A stretch of DNA of 64,000 nucleotides from Serratia marcescens (lineage in GTDB: Bacteria > Pseudomonadota > Gammaproteobacteria > Enterobacterales > Enterobacteriaceae), in NCBI RefSeq assembly GCF_029846115.1, contig NZ_JARVZZ010000001.1, positions 496,001 to 560,000 on the forward strand, read 5' to 3'. Below are positions 8,105 through 19,351 of this stretch, piece by piece. The notes beneath the pieces were generated by a model. It saw only the letters and a program-made list of their open reading frames with translations. It was not told where the DNA came from and searched no databases. Position numbers and translations under genes: made by a program. How positions within the stretch are numbered: position 1 is the first letter of the stretch; every line of letters starts with the position of its first letter.

Positions 8105-9752
8105 ACAGCGTGCTCGGGGTGTCTTCCCAGTCGCGATCGTCATCCTTGGCATCCTGGTCCAACACGTTGTAAGCCACGGCGCAGAACAGCGAGTTCAAAC
8201 GCTTCATGTCCCCCAACAATCCCAAATGCAACGAACTGGTCTCGATACTCTGCACGTTTTGCTGGTGCAAACGATCGACGTGCGCGTGCGCGTAGCGGCG
8301 ATCCAGAATACGGAAGCGGTGCTTGGAACGGCGCAGGCGCTTGGCGCTGGTGACGTCGCCGGACAGGAACACCGACAGCCCCAGGCGCAGGTTGCCGATC
8401 AGCCGTTCGTGCAGCCCGTCCAGCTCCGCCAACCCTTCCGCCGAGAAGGCGCGGCGCGCGGCGTGCGACTTGGCGCCCACGTCGCCGGCCATGCGTTCGA
8501 TGATGTCGCCCGCCTGTTCCAGGTTAAGCGCCATTTCGATGATCTCCGCCCAGCGGCGCGAGTCTTCCTCACCCAGGTCTTCCTTCTGGATCTGCGCCAG
8601 ATACAGCTTGATGGCGGTATACAGCACGTCGACGTCATCGTCGAGGCGCCGCACTTCTTTATCCACGCCTTGCTTGCCGTGCAGCACTTCGCGCTGCAGG
8701 ATCATCATGTGTTCCACCACGTCGCCCATCCGCAGCGTTTCGCGCGCCGCGTTGGCCAGCGCCAGCGTCGGCGTATCCAGCGCGCTGGCGTCCAGATGGC
8801 GCGGACGCATGCGCGGATCGTCGGCGGCCACGTCGACGATCAGCCGTTCGCACAGCGTCGCCATCGGTCCGGCCAGCGGGATCATCACCAGACAACGGAT
8901 CAGGTTGTAGAACACGTGGAAGTAGATCACCAGCTCTTCGCTGCCGCCCGGCAATTGCGCCATCACGTCTGCCAGATAGGAGACGAACGGCAGCACCAGC
9001 ACGCAGCCCACCAGCTTGAACAGCAGGCTACCGAGCGCCACGCGCCGCCCGGCGGCGTTCTGGCCGCTGGCGTTGATCATCGCCAACAGGCCGCTGCCGA
9101 GATTGGCGCCAATCACCAGGCAGAGCGCCACCTTCAGCGAGATCACGCCGGTGGCGGTCAGGGTGGCGGTCAGCAGCACCGCCGCCAGGCTGGAATAACT
9201 GACGATGGCGAACAGCGCGCCGGTCAGGGCGTCCAGCATCACGTCGCCGGTCAGCGACGAGAACAGCACTTTTACCCCGGCCGCCTGCGTGATCGGCGTG
9301 GCGGCGGCCACGATCAGCTCCAGCGCCAACACGATCAGCCCAAGGCCGATCAAGACGCGCCCGATCTGGCCGATCCGCATCTGCTTGCGGCTGAGGAACA
9401 GGAAGACGCCGACCAGGATCAGCAGCGGCGACAGCCAGGAAAGATCGAAGGTCAGCACGCGCGCCATCAGCGCGGTGCCGACGTCGGCGCCGAGCATGAT
9501 CACTAGCGCAGGCGCCAGCCCCACCAGCCCCTGCGCGACGAAAGAGGTCACCAGCAGCGCCGTGGCGTTGCTGCTTTGCACCAGCGCGGTCACGCCGATG
9601 CCGGAAACGAACGCCAGCGGCTTTTTCTCAACGCTGTCGCTCAACACGCGCCGCAGATTGGCGCCGTAAACCCGCATGATCCCGGTGCGCACGATGTGGG
9701 TACCCCACACCAACAGCGCCACGGAGGAAAGCAGGTGAAGAAGGGTCAGCAC
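8103..9752 (-). CDS. yjbB: YjbB-type Na+/phosphate cotransporter with PhoU-like domain
   Basis: A 549-residue protein with two Na/Pi-cotransporter (PNaS) repeats in the N-terminal part, about residues 1-310. Each repeat has a QSS-type signature: GVTALVQSSNATALLV in the first and IVSYSSLAAVLLTATL in the second. A soluble helical PhoU-like C-terminal part (about 330-549) follows. E. coli YjbB of similar length is reported to export phosphate when overproduced. In E. coli yjbB lies beside metH, which fits its place here near metH, although a transporter operon now separates the two. The gene converges on shlA, sharing the terminator region. The 240 bp upstream (9753-9992) contain no gene that I can support. 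Confidence 0.9.
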   Translation of the reverse strand: MLTLLHLLSSVALLVWGTHIVRTGIMRVYGANLRRVLSDSVEKKPLAFVSGIGVTALVQSSNATALLVTSFVAQGLVGLAPALVIMLGADVGTALMARVLTFDLSWLSPLLILVGVFLFLSRKQMRIGQIGRVLIGLGLIVLALELIVAAATPITQAAGVKVLFSSLTGDVMLDALTGALFAIVSYSSLAAVLLTATLTATGVISLKVALCLVIGANLGSGLLAMINASGQNAAGRRVALGSLLFKLVGCVLVLPFVSYLADVMAQLPGGSEELVIYFHVFYNLIRCLVMIPLAGPMATLCERLIVDVAADDPRMRPRHLDASALDTPTLALANAARETLRMGDVVEHMMILQREVLHGKQGVDKEVRRLDDDVDVLYTAIKLYLAQIQKEDLGEEDSRRWAEIIEMALNLEQAGDIIERMAGDVGAKSHAARRAFSAEGLAELDGLHERLIGNLRLGLSVFLSGDVTSAKRLRRSKHRFRILDRRYAHAHVDRLHQQNVQSIETSSLHLGLLGDMKRLNSLFCAVAYNVLDQDAKDDDRDWEDTPSTL

Positions 9753-9992
9753 GGAAGATACGCTCCATTAACGCCCGGCCAAAGGAGGTTGATACCCGAT
9801 GCCAGTCAGGCGGTGCGGACGGACGGAACGGTTCTGTTCGCCTTAGCCGCAGCCGGTAGGCCAAAAGATGACGGGTACAGCGCGCGGTCCCGCCTGCCGG
9901 GCGTAGGTCTGGCAGGACAGCGGGCGGGCGGCAGACCGCAGAAGAGAAGGGTTAATGCGGCGGCGGAAAGGCCCCGGCGCCGCGCTGCGAAG

Positions 9993-10985
9993 TCATGCAA
10001 CTTCCCGCAATACAACAGGTTCCAAGTGTAGCCCAATTTCCGCGCCGTCGGGCCGCAGGTCGGCCACCGACCGGTTTAGCACGTCAACCAGCAATTCTAC
10101 ACCGCGAACCTGAATCCGATAGCGTACCACATTCCCGAGCAAACTGTGGCCCAGGATCACCCCGTCGATCCCCTGCCCGGCCGGCAACAGGCCAATCGAT
10201 TCAGGGCGGATCGCCACCTTGCCGGCATAGCTGCGCCCGGTCAGCTGGGCGGCCTGTTCGGCGGTCAGCAGGTTATAGTTACCGATAAACCCGGCGGCGA
10301 AGGCATCCGCCGGCTGGGTATACAGGGTTTCCGCATCGCCGCTCTGCACGATCTGCCCCTTGTTCATCAGCACGATGCGATCCGACAGGGTCAACGCCTC
10401 TTCCTGATCGTGGGTGACGAAGATCGCCGTCAGGTTCAGCTCGCGCTGAATGCGCCGGATCTGCTCGCGCAGGTGTTTGCGGATGCGCGCATCCAGCGCC
10501 GACAGCGGTTCGTCGAGCAGCAGCAGACGCGGACGGGTGACCAGCGATCGCGCCAGCGCCACACGCTGACACTGGCCGCCCGACAGCTGATGCGGATAGC
10601 GCTTCGCCAGATCGCTCAGCTCCACCAGCGCCAGCACCTCCTGCACCCGCTGGCCGATCTGCCCGGCCGCCAGCTTCTGCATTTTCAGGCCGAAGGCCAC
10701 GTTGCCTTCCACCGTCATATTGGGAAACAGCGCATAGCTTTGGAACACCATGCCGATGCCGCGCTTTTGCGGCGCCAGCGGCACCAGATCCTGGCCCTGC
10801 AGCAAAATGTGCCCGCTGTCGACCGGGGTCAGGCCGGCCAGGCAGCGCAGCAGCGTCGATTTGCCGCAGCCGCTCGGCCCCAGCAGGGTGACGAACTCCC
10901 CCTCTTCGGCGGTGAAATCGATATCCTGAAACACCTGGGTCTGGCCATAGTGTTTGTTCAGGCGGGTGACGTTGAGATAAGCCAT
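9993..10985 (-). CDS. ABC transporter ATP-binding subunit (spermidine/iron/aminoethylphosphonate type)
   Basis: A 330-residue ATPase and last gene of a five-gene operon. Walker A GPSGCGKST is at residues 36-44, followed by a Q-loop region (VFQSYALFPNMTV), the ABC signature LSGGQ, Walker B LLLLDEPLSALD and the switch histidine in FVTHDQEEALTLSDR. The C-terminal part, about 240-330, matches a TOBE-type regulatory domain as in PotA, FbpC and PhnT. It couples ATP hydrolysis to import through the two permeases encoded just upstream. Its ATG is 4 bp after the stop of the preceding permease gene. The substrate is unknown; the whole cassette resembles the Fe3+/polyamine/organophosphonate importers (FbpABC, AfuABC, PhnSTUV). 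Confidence 0.85.
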   Translation of the reverse strand: MAYLNVTRLNKHYGQTQVFQDIDFTAEEGEFVTLLGPSGCGKSTLLRCLAGLTPVDSGHILLQGQDLVPLAPQKRGIGMVFQSYALFPNMTVEGNVAFGLKMQKLAAGQIGQRVQEVLALVELSDLAKRYPHQLSGGQCQRVALARSLVTRPRLLLLDEPLSALDARIRKHLREQIRRIQRELNLTAIFVTHDQEEALTLSDRIVLMNKGQIVQSGDAETLYTQPADAFAAGFIGNYNLLTAEQAAQLTGRSYAGKVAIRPESIGLLPAGQGIDGVILGHSLLGNVVRYRIQVRGVELLVDVLNRSVADLRPDGAEIGLHLEPVVLREVA

Positions 10986-10989
10986 CGGG

Positions 10990-11775
10990 TTAACCCTTGT
11001 TTTTATTCAGCAGGTTCGCCAGCCAGGTGACGAGCAGCACCACGGCGAAATAGGAGATGACCAGCGCGCTGGTGAAATGCCCGCTGCCGTTGCGCATGTT
11101 GAACAGGTAAACCTGCAGCGTTTCATACTGGCTGCCCACCAGCAGGTTGGCGAACACGAACTCGCCGATCAGGAACGAGAACGACAGCAGCACGGCGATC
11201 ATTCCGCCCTTTCGCAGGTTCGGCAGTACCACCCACAGCGCCGCCTGCCAGGTACTGGCGCCGAGCAGGTGCGCGGCGTCCATCAGATCGCGCAGGTTGA
11301 TCGCCTGCATGTTATTGCTGATGGCGCGGTAGATAAACGGCAGCGCGATGGTGAAATAGCAGCCCACTAAAATCCACGGAGTGCCGAGCAGCGGCAGCGG
11401 ATCGGCGGCGAACAGCTGCATCAGCCCCACCGCCGACACCACCGGCGGCACGGCGAACGGCAGCAGAATCAGTACGTTCATCACCGCGTCCAGCTTGGGG
11501 AAGTAGTAAGCGATCACAAACATCGCCGGCAGGATCACCACCACCGACAGCAGCAGCGTGCCGAAACAGATCAGCAGCGAGTGCCACAGTGCCTGCAAAA
11601 AGCGCGGGTCGTTCCACAGCGCCGTCAGCCACTTCAGGGTAAAACCGTCCGGCAAAATGGTGGCCCCCCACTGGGTGGCCAGCGCATAAATCAGCGTCGC
11701 CGCCAACGGCAGCAGCAGGATCAGCAGCAGCAGGCCGGTCACCGTGCGATGGTACAGGCGTTCAGCATGCGACAT
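10990..11775 (-). CDS. ABC transporter inner-membrane permease, second subunit
   Basis: A 261-residue permease with six predicted membrane helices and the ATPase-contacting EAA-type loop MDAAHLLGASTWQAALWVVLP. The start is placed at the ATG at 11775: GGAGAG lies 5 nt upstream, and the next start candidate upstream would run into the neighbouring permease gene. It is 17 bp downstream of the first permease. It would form a heterodimer with that subunit in the importer; the specificity cannot be read from sequence. Confidence 0.85.
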   Translation of the reverse strand: MSHAERLYHRTVTGLLLLILLLPLAATLIYALATQWGATILPDGFTLKWLTALWNDPRFLQALWHSLLICFGTLLLSVVVILPAMFVIAYYFPKLDAVMNVLILLPFAVPPVVSAVGLMQLFAADPLPLLGTPWILVGCYFTIALPFIYRAISNNMQAINLRDLMDAAHLLGASTWQAALWVVLPNLRKGGMIAVLLSFSFLIGEFVFANLLVGSQYETLQVYLFNMRNGSGHFTSALVISYFAVVLLVTWLANLLNKNKG

Positions 11776-11792
11776 GGACACTCTCCATCCGG

Positions 11793-12638
11793 TTACGAGC
11801 GCGCATTGAGGTAGCTCCTGCGCAGCATCCATTGGTGGATCACCGTGATAAACGCCATCATCACCACCAGCAGCATCGCCAGCGCGCTGGCCAGGTTCGG
11901 ATCGAGGGAGATGTCCCCCGCCACCAGCGCCGAGATACGGATCGGGATCACGTTGAAGTTGCCGGTGGTCAGCGCGTAGACCGTAGCGTAGGCGCCCAGC
12001 GCGTTGGCCAACAGGATGACAAAGGTGCCCATCAGCGCCGGCGCCAGCACCGGCAGGCCGATATGCCGCCAATAGCGCCAGGGGCCGGCGCCGAGCAGCG
12101 CCGCCGACTCGCGCCAGTCGGCGCGCAGCGCGTCGAACGCCGGATACAGCAACAGCACCCCCAGCGGGATCTGGAAGTAGGTATACAGCACGATCAGGCC
12201 GCTCTTCGAATAGAGGTTGAAACTCTCCATCAGACCGTATTTGCGCAGCAGCAGCGTCAGGCAACCGTTCAGCCCCAGCAGGATGACGAAGGCGAACGCC
12301 AGCGGCACCCCGGCGAAGTTGCTGGTCATGTTGGTGAACGACATCACGAAGTCATGAAATCGGGTCTGGCCGAGCTGGCGCAGCGAGTAACTGCCCACTA
12401 ACGCAATCAGCAAGCCGTAGACGCTCGACCACAGCGAGATCTCCAGCGAGAACTGAAAGGCCTGCAGGTAGAACGGCGAGGTGAGGATATCGACATAGTT
12501 GCCCCAGCCCCAGCCGCTGCTCTCGCTGAAAAAGCTGTGAACGGCGATCCACACCAGCGGGGCGATCTGAAACGCGCCGAACAGCACGATAAACGGCAAC
12601 AGGCACAGCGCGGCGATCCATTTGGTTTTGCCGTTCAT
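11793..12638 (-). CDS. ABC transporter inner-membrane permease, first subunit
   Basis: A 281-residue permease with about six membrane segments and the EAA loop ESAALLGAGPWRYWRHIGLP. The ATG at 12638 is chosen because it overlaps the TGA stop of the upstream phosphodiesterase gene by 4 bp (ATGA), the usual sign of translational coupling; starting further upstream at 12668 would add ten uncharacteristic residues before the typical positive-then-hydrophobic start MNGKTKW. Its partner is the permease encoded next. Confidence 0.85.
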   Translation of the reverse strand: MNGKTKWIAALCLLPFIVLFGAFQIAPLVWIAVHSFFSESSGWGWGNYVDILTSPFYLQAFQFSLEISLWSSVYGLLIALVGSYSLRQLGQTRFHDFVMSFTNMTSNFAGVPLAFAFVILLGLNGCLTLLLRKYGLMESFNLYSKSGLIVLYTYFQIPLGVLLLYPAFDALRADWRESAALLGAGPWRYWRHIGLPVLAPALMGTFVILLANALGAYATVYALTTGNFNVIPIRISALVAGDISLDPNLASALAMLLVVMMAFITVIHQWMLRRSYLNARS

Positions 12639-13444
12639 CGCGCATCCTGGGCCAACAGCGCCCGACAACGCGGCTTGTCATGCGCCACCTGCAGCAGATC
12701 GCAAATCGTGCCGCACAGCTCGGTTTGCTGCGGATCGGCGTCATCTTGGCTGAACCCCGCCCCGAACACGAACAGCGGTACCTGGCGCTCTTCCGGCAAC
12801 ACGCCACCGTGGCTGCGATCGTCGTTCATGCCGTGGTCAGCGGTGACCAGCACCTGATAACCGGCCGCCAACCACTCAGGCAGGTAGCGCGACAGCGAAC
12901 CGTCGGCGCGCCGCGCCGCATTGCGGTACTGCGGCGAAGAGAGGCCGAAGCGGTGCCCGGCGTCGTCGATGTTCATCGGGTGGACCATCAGGAAGTCCGG
13001 CTGATGACGCTGGCGCAGGCTTTCGGCGTCGTCGAACAGATGGCTGTCGGGGTAGCCGTCGTCGTAATAGAAATGCCCGTGCTGGATCGGCAGCTCGGGG
13101 GCGTCGGTATGGCGGTCGCGCGCGGCGTCGAACGGCGTGCGGTTATACAATTCGCTGAACCAATGATACGCGGCGGCGGCGGTGGTTAGTCCGGCGGCGC
13201 GCGCGTAATGAAACACGCTTTGTTGATGAGACAGGCGCGAGACGTGGTTGTGCACCACGCCGCTCTCCACCGGCGTGACGCCGGTGAGGATGCATTCATA
13301 CAGCGGCCGGGAGAGCGAGGGCAGCTCGCTCTCCAGCAGGTACAACCGTCCGCGTCCCGCCGCGCATTCGGCCTGCAGATAGCCCATGGCGTCGTGCGCC
13401 ACCCGGTAGTTGAGGCCGTCCAGCAGCACGAGGATCGTTTTCAT
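12635..13444 (-). CDS. cytosolic alkaline-phosphatase-superfamily phosphodiesterase (NPP-like)
   Basis: A 269-residue enzyme with no signal peptide. The full set of metal ligands of the nucleotide pyrophosphatase/phosphodiesterase (NPP) branch can be lined up: Asp9 (LLDGLN), a Ser45 nucleophile in PSLSRPLYECILTG (family pattern P-x-x-T/S-x-P...TG), Asp160 and His164 in NIDDAGHRFG, Asp203-His204 in TADHGM, and His212 in SHGGV. These predict a two-metal hydrolase acting on phosphate or phosphonate mono- or diesters. It starts 11 bp after the substrate-binding-protein gene and overlaps the first permease gene by 4 bp, so it belongs to the importer operon and probably acts on the imported compound in the cytoplasm. 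The substrate is not known. At 269 residues it lacks the large cap insertions of phosphonoacetate hydrolase or phosphoglycerate mutase. Confidence 0.82.
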   Translation of the reverse strand: MKTILVLLDGLNYRVAHDAMGYLQAECAAGRGRLYLLESELPSLSRPLYECILTGVTPVESGVVHNHVSRLSHQQSVFHYARAAGLTTAAAAYHWFSELYNRTPFDAARDRHTDAPELPIQHGHFYYDDGYPDSHLFDDAESLRQRHQPDFLMVHPMNIDDAGHRFGLSSPQYRNAARRADGSLSRYLPEWLAAGYQVLVTADHGMNDDRSHGGVLPEERQVPLFVFGAGFSQDDADPQQTELCGTICDLLQVAHDKPRCRALLAQDAR

Positions 13445-13455
13445 GGTGCGTTAAC

Positions 13456-14517
13456 TCACTGCTGCATAAACATAATGACGTTTTCCTGCCACAGACGCGG
13501 CAGCGCTTTGGCGCTCTGTTCCCAGGCCGCCGGATCGGCGATCGGGTGCGCGTTCTTGTACTGCTCGGCCGGCAGCAGCTTGGCCTTGACGTCGTCCGGC
13601 AGCGTCAGATGCTCGGCGCGGATCGGGCGGGCATAGCCGCGCGCCAGGTTGATCTGGCCGGCGTCGGAGAAGATGTATTCGCGCGCCAGCTTGGCGGCGT
13701 TCGGGTGCTTGGCGTATTTGTTGATGATGGTGGTGTAGCCGGAGGTGATAGAACCGTCCGACGGGATCAGCACTTCAAAGCGGGTTTTGTCGATCTGGTC
13801 GCGGTAGTTCAGGCCGTTGAAGTCCCACACCACGCCGACCTGCACTTCCCCTTTCTCCAGCGACGCGATCACCGGGTTGCTCAGGCTCAGGCGGCCGGCC
13901 TTGGCCAGCTTGCCGAAGAACTCCAGACCCGGCTTGAGGTTTTTCTCGTTGCCGCCCATGGCGTAGGTGGCCGCCAGCACGCCGCTGGCCGCCTGCGACG
14001 CGGTGCCGACGTCGCCGATGGTGACCTGATAGCTGCCCTTCAGCAGATCGGCCCAGCTGTGCGGGATGTCTTTCACCTGCTGCTTGTTGATGATGAAGGC
14101 GATGGTGCCGGTGTAAGCCAACGCCCAATGACCATCTTTGTCTTTCGCCCAGTCCGGCACCTGATTCCAGGTAGAGGGTTTGTACGGCTGCGTCACGCCC
14201 TTCTGCACCGCCACCGGGCCGAAGGCCGCGCCGACGTCACCGATATCCGCCGTCGCGTTGTTCTTTTCCGCATCGAATTTAGCGATCTCCTGTGCGGAGC
14301 TCATGTCGGTATCGACATGCTTCAGGCCGTATTTGCTCAACAGATCTTGCCAGGTGCCTTTCCAGTTGGCCCAGCTGTCCGGCATGCCGACGCTGTTGAC
14401 TTCGCCTTCTTTTTTAGCGGCCTGCTCCAGCGCCGCCAGATCGGTATCCGCGGCCCAGCTCATCTGGCTGGATAACACGATGGCACTGGTTAACACAGAA
14501 GCGCACAAACGTTTCAT
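13456..14517 (-). CDS. periplasmic substrate-binding protein of the ABC importer
   Basis: A 353-residue protein with a clear signal peptide (MKRLCASVLTSAIVLSSQMSWA|ADTD, cleavage near residue 22). The mature part looks like a type II periplasmic binding protein of the ferric-iron/polyamine/aminoethylphosphonate cluster (segments such as WALAYTGTIAFIINKQQV, GDVGTASQAASGVLAATYAMGG and GEVQVGVVWDFN). It is the first gene of the operon, which then encodes phosphodiesterase, permease, permease and ATPase. Relatives of this fold bind hexose phosphates (AfuA) and 2-aminoethylphosphonate (PhnS); with a phosphodiesterase as neighbour an organophosphorus ligand is the best guess, but this is inference only. 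Confidence 0.85.
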   Translation of the reverse strand: MKRLCASVLTSAIVLSSQMSWAADTDLAALEQAAKKEGEVNSVGMPDSWANWKGTWQDLLSKYGLKHVDTDMSSAQEIAKFDAEKNNATADIGDVGAAFGPVAVQKGVTQPYKPSTWNQVPDWAKDKDGHWALAYTGTIAFIINKQQVKDIPHSWADLLKGSYQVTIGDVGTASQAASGVLAATYAMGGNEKNLKPGLEFFGKLAKAGRLSLSNPVIASLEKGEVQVGVVWDFNGLNYRDQIDKTRFEVLIPSDGSITSGYTTIINKYAKHPNAAKLAREYIFSDAGQINLARGYARPIRAEHLTLPDDVKAKLLPAEQYKNAHPIADPAAWEQSAKALPRLWQENVIMFMQQ

Positions 14518-14548
14518 AACTGATGCTCCAGGTGGTAGTGTGGGGATG

Positions 14549-14564
14549 GCTGGACTAGTCCAGC
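14549..14564. promoter_or_regulatory. 16-bp palindrome, probable operator of the adjacent GntR/UTRA regulator
   Basis: GCTGGACTAGTCCAGC is a perfect 16-bp palindrome, 32-47 bp upstream of the binding-protein start, in the gap between this operon and the divergent GntR-family gene. HutC/UTRA-type GntR regulators such as NagR, DasR and PhnF bind palindromes with a central TCTAGA-like step and GGT/ACC arms; this site has the same architecture with CTAG at its centre. The position would overlap the operon's promoter. Confidence 0.65.
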
Positions 14565-14710
14565 AAGGACCAAACCAATCTAACGGACGAATGTGATAAT
14601 TATATGTCAGCTTAAAAAAGCGACAGTTTTATCACCCATTGCAACGGCGAAAACGCGACGCTGGTCTACCTTAAGGGAGGCCAAACGCACTGAAACGGGA
14701 CACCCGCTGT

Positions 14711-15421
14711 ATGAGTGAAGCACCGACGACCGTCGCGACCATCTGCCAAACGCTGAACGCCCGCATCACCGCAGGCGAGTTTGCCGTGGGCGGCAAGCTG
14801 CCCTCCGAACGCGCCCTGAGCGAACAGTTCGCCACTACCCGCATTACCTTGCAGGAGGCGCTCGGTCAGTTGGAGGCGCAGGGCGTCATCTACCGCCAGG
14901 TGCGGCGCGGCTGGTTCATCTCGCCCCCACGTCTTATCTACAACCCGCTGCAGCGCAGCCATTTTCACGCCATGGCCCAGCAGCAGGGGCGCGCCGCCCA
15001 TACCGAAGCGATCGACAGCGCGGTAGTCACGCTCGACGCGCCGCTGGCCAACCGCCTGGCGCTGCCCCCCGGCGCCGAGGTCTATCGCATTCGCCGGCTG
15101 CGTTACATCGACGGGCGCGCGGTGCTGTACTGCGAGCACTACCTCAACCCGGCCTATTTCCCCGGCATTCTGGACGAAGATCTGACCCAGTCGCTGACCG
15201 CACTGTACGCCGCGCGCTATGGCATCCACTACGGGCGAGTGCGTTTCGACATGCTGCCCACCCTGCTGCCGCAGCAGGCCGCCGCCATGCTGAAGGTGAC
15301 CTACGGCAGCCCGGCGCTGTTCATTACGCGGGTGAACCGCGATCAGCACGACCGGGTGATCGATTGTGACCTGGAGTATTGGCGTTACGATGCGCTGCAC
15401 ATCGACGTGGAAGCGCTGTAA
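14711..15421 (+). CDS. GntR-family regulator with UTRA ligand-binding domain
   Basis: A 236-residue HutC/FarR-type regulator. An N-terminal winged helix (about residues 8-75) contains the GntR signature GGKLPSERALSEQFATTRITLQEAL; a UTRA effector domain follows (about 95-232). It is divergent from the ABC/phosphodiesterase operon with 193 bp between them, holding the palindrome at 14549. The likely role is a local repressor released by the imported compound or a breakdown product. Phosphonate regulators PhnF and PhnR are in the same subfamily, which agrees with a phosphorus-containing ligand but does not prove it. Confidence 0.85.
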   Translation: MSEAPTTVATICQTLNARITAGEFAVGGKLPSERALSEQFATTRITLQEALGQLEAQGVIYRQVRRGWFISPPRLIYNPLQRSHFHAMAQQQGRAAHTEAIDSAVVTLDAPLANRLALPPGAEVYRIRRLRYIDGRAVLYCEHYLNPAYFPGILDEDLTQSLTALYAARYGIHYGRVRFDMLPTLLPQQAAAMLKVTYGSPALFITRVNRDQHDRVIDCDLEYWRYDALHIDVEAL

Positions 15422-15426
15422 ATGAC

Positions 15427-15448
15427 AAGGGCGCATCGCTGCGCCCTT
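15427..15448. terminator. hairpin between convergent GntR gene and metH
   Basis: A 9-bp perfect stem AAGGGCGCA / TGCGCCCTT with loop TCGC, 5 nt after the GntR-gene stop and 12 nt after the metH stop. Symmetric placement suggests use in both directions; the flanking T-runs are short. Confidence 0.65.
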
Positions 15449-15459
15449 CAAAGAGGAAA

Positions 15460-19140
<3,681 letters not shown>

Positions 19141-19311
19141 TGTAACCCCTTCCATTGCCATCCAGCCCATTGCTCAACTGCCGCAAAAACCAACGAGTCA
19201 TCCTAGCACAGCTTGTAGGGACAAAGGGCCAGGCGACAATTGAGAGTTTTTCAGGTTGTGCGCCAACACCTCCGATGAGCTGACGGCGACTTGCAATTCA
19301 TCGACAAAAAA

Positions 19312-19326
19312 CGAAAATGAATTCCA
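19312..19326. promoter_or_regulatory. candidate IclR autoregulatory site
   Basis: The 15 bp CGAAAATGAATTCCA match 11 of 14 specified positions of the IclR box as I remember it (TGGAAATNATTTCCA) and end 25 bp before the iclR start codon. IclR of E. coli represses its own gene from such a site. Confidence 0.5.
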
Positions 19327-19351
19327 TCATACGGAAAAAGGAATCTCATCC

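Noticed and set aside
8226..9506. Plus-strand open frame of over 400 codons opposite yjbB
   Set aside because: Gln/His/Arg-rich shadow translation; yjbB on the other strand is a clear family member.
9753..9992. Possible small gene between yjbB and the ABC ATPase gene
   Set aside because: Open frames on both strands are short, Arg/Pro-rich and without a ribosome-binding site; no known dipeptidase (pepE) remnant could be recognised.
14655..14672. Second operator copy for the GntR/UTRA regulator (CTGGTCTA-like half site)
   Set aside because: Only one half resembles the palindrome and the other half does not mirror it.
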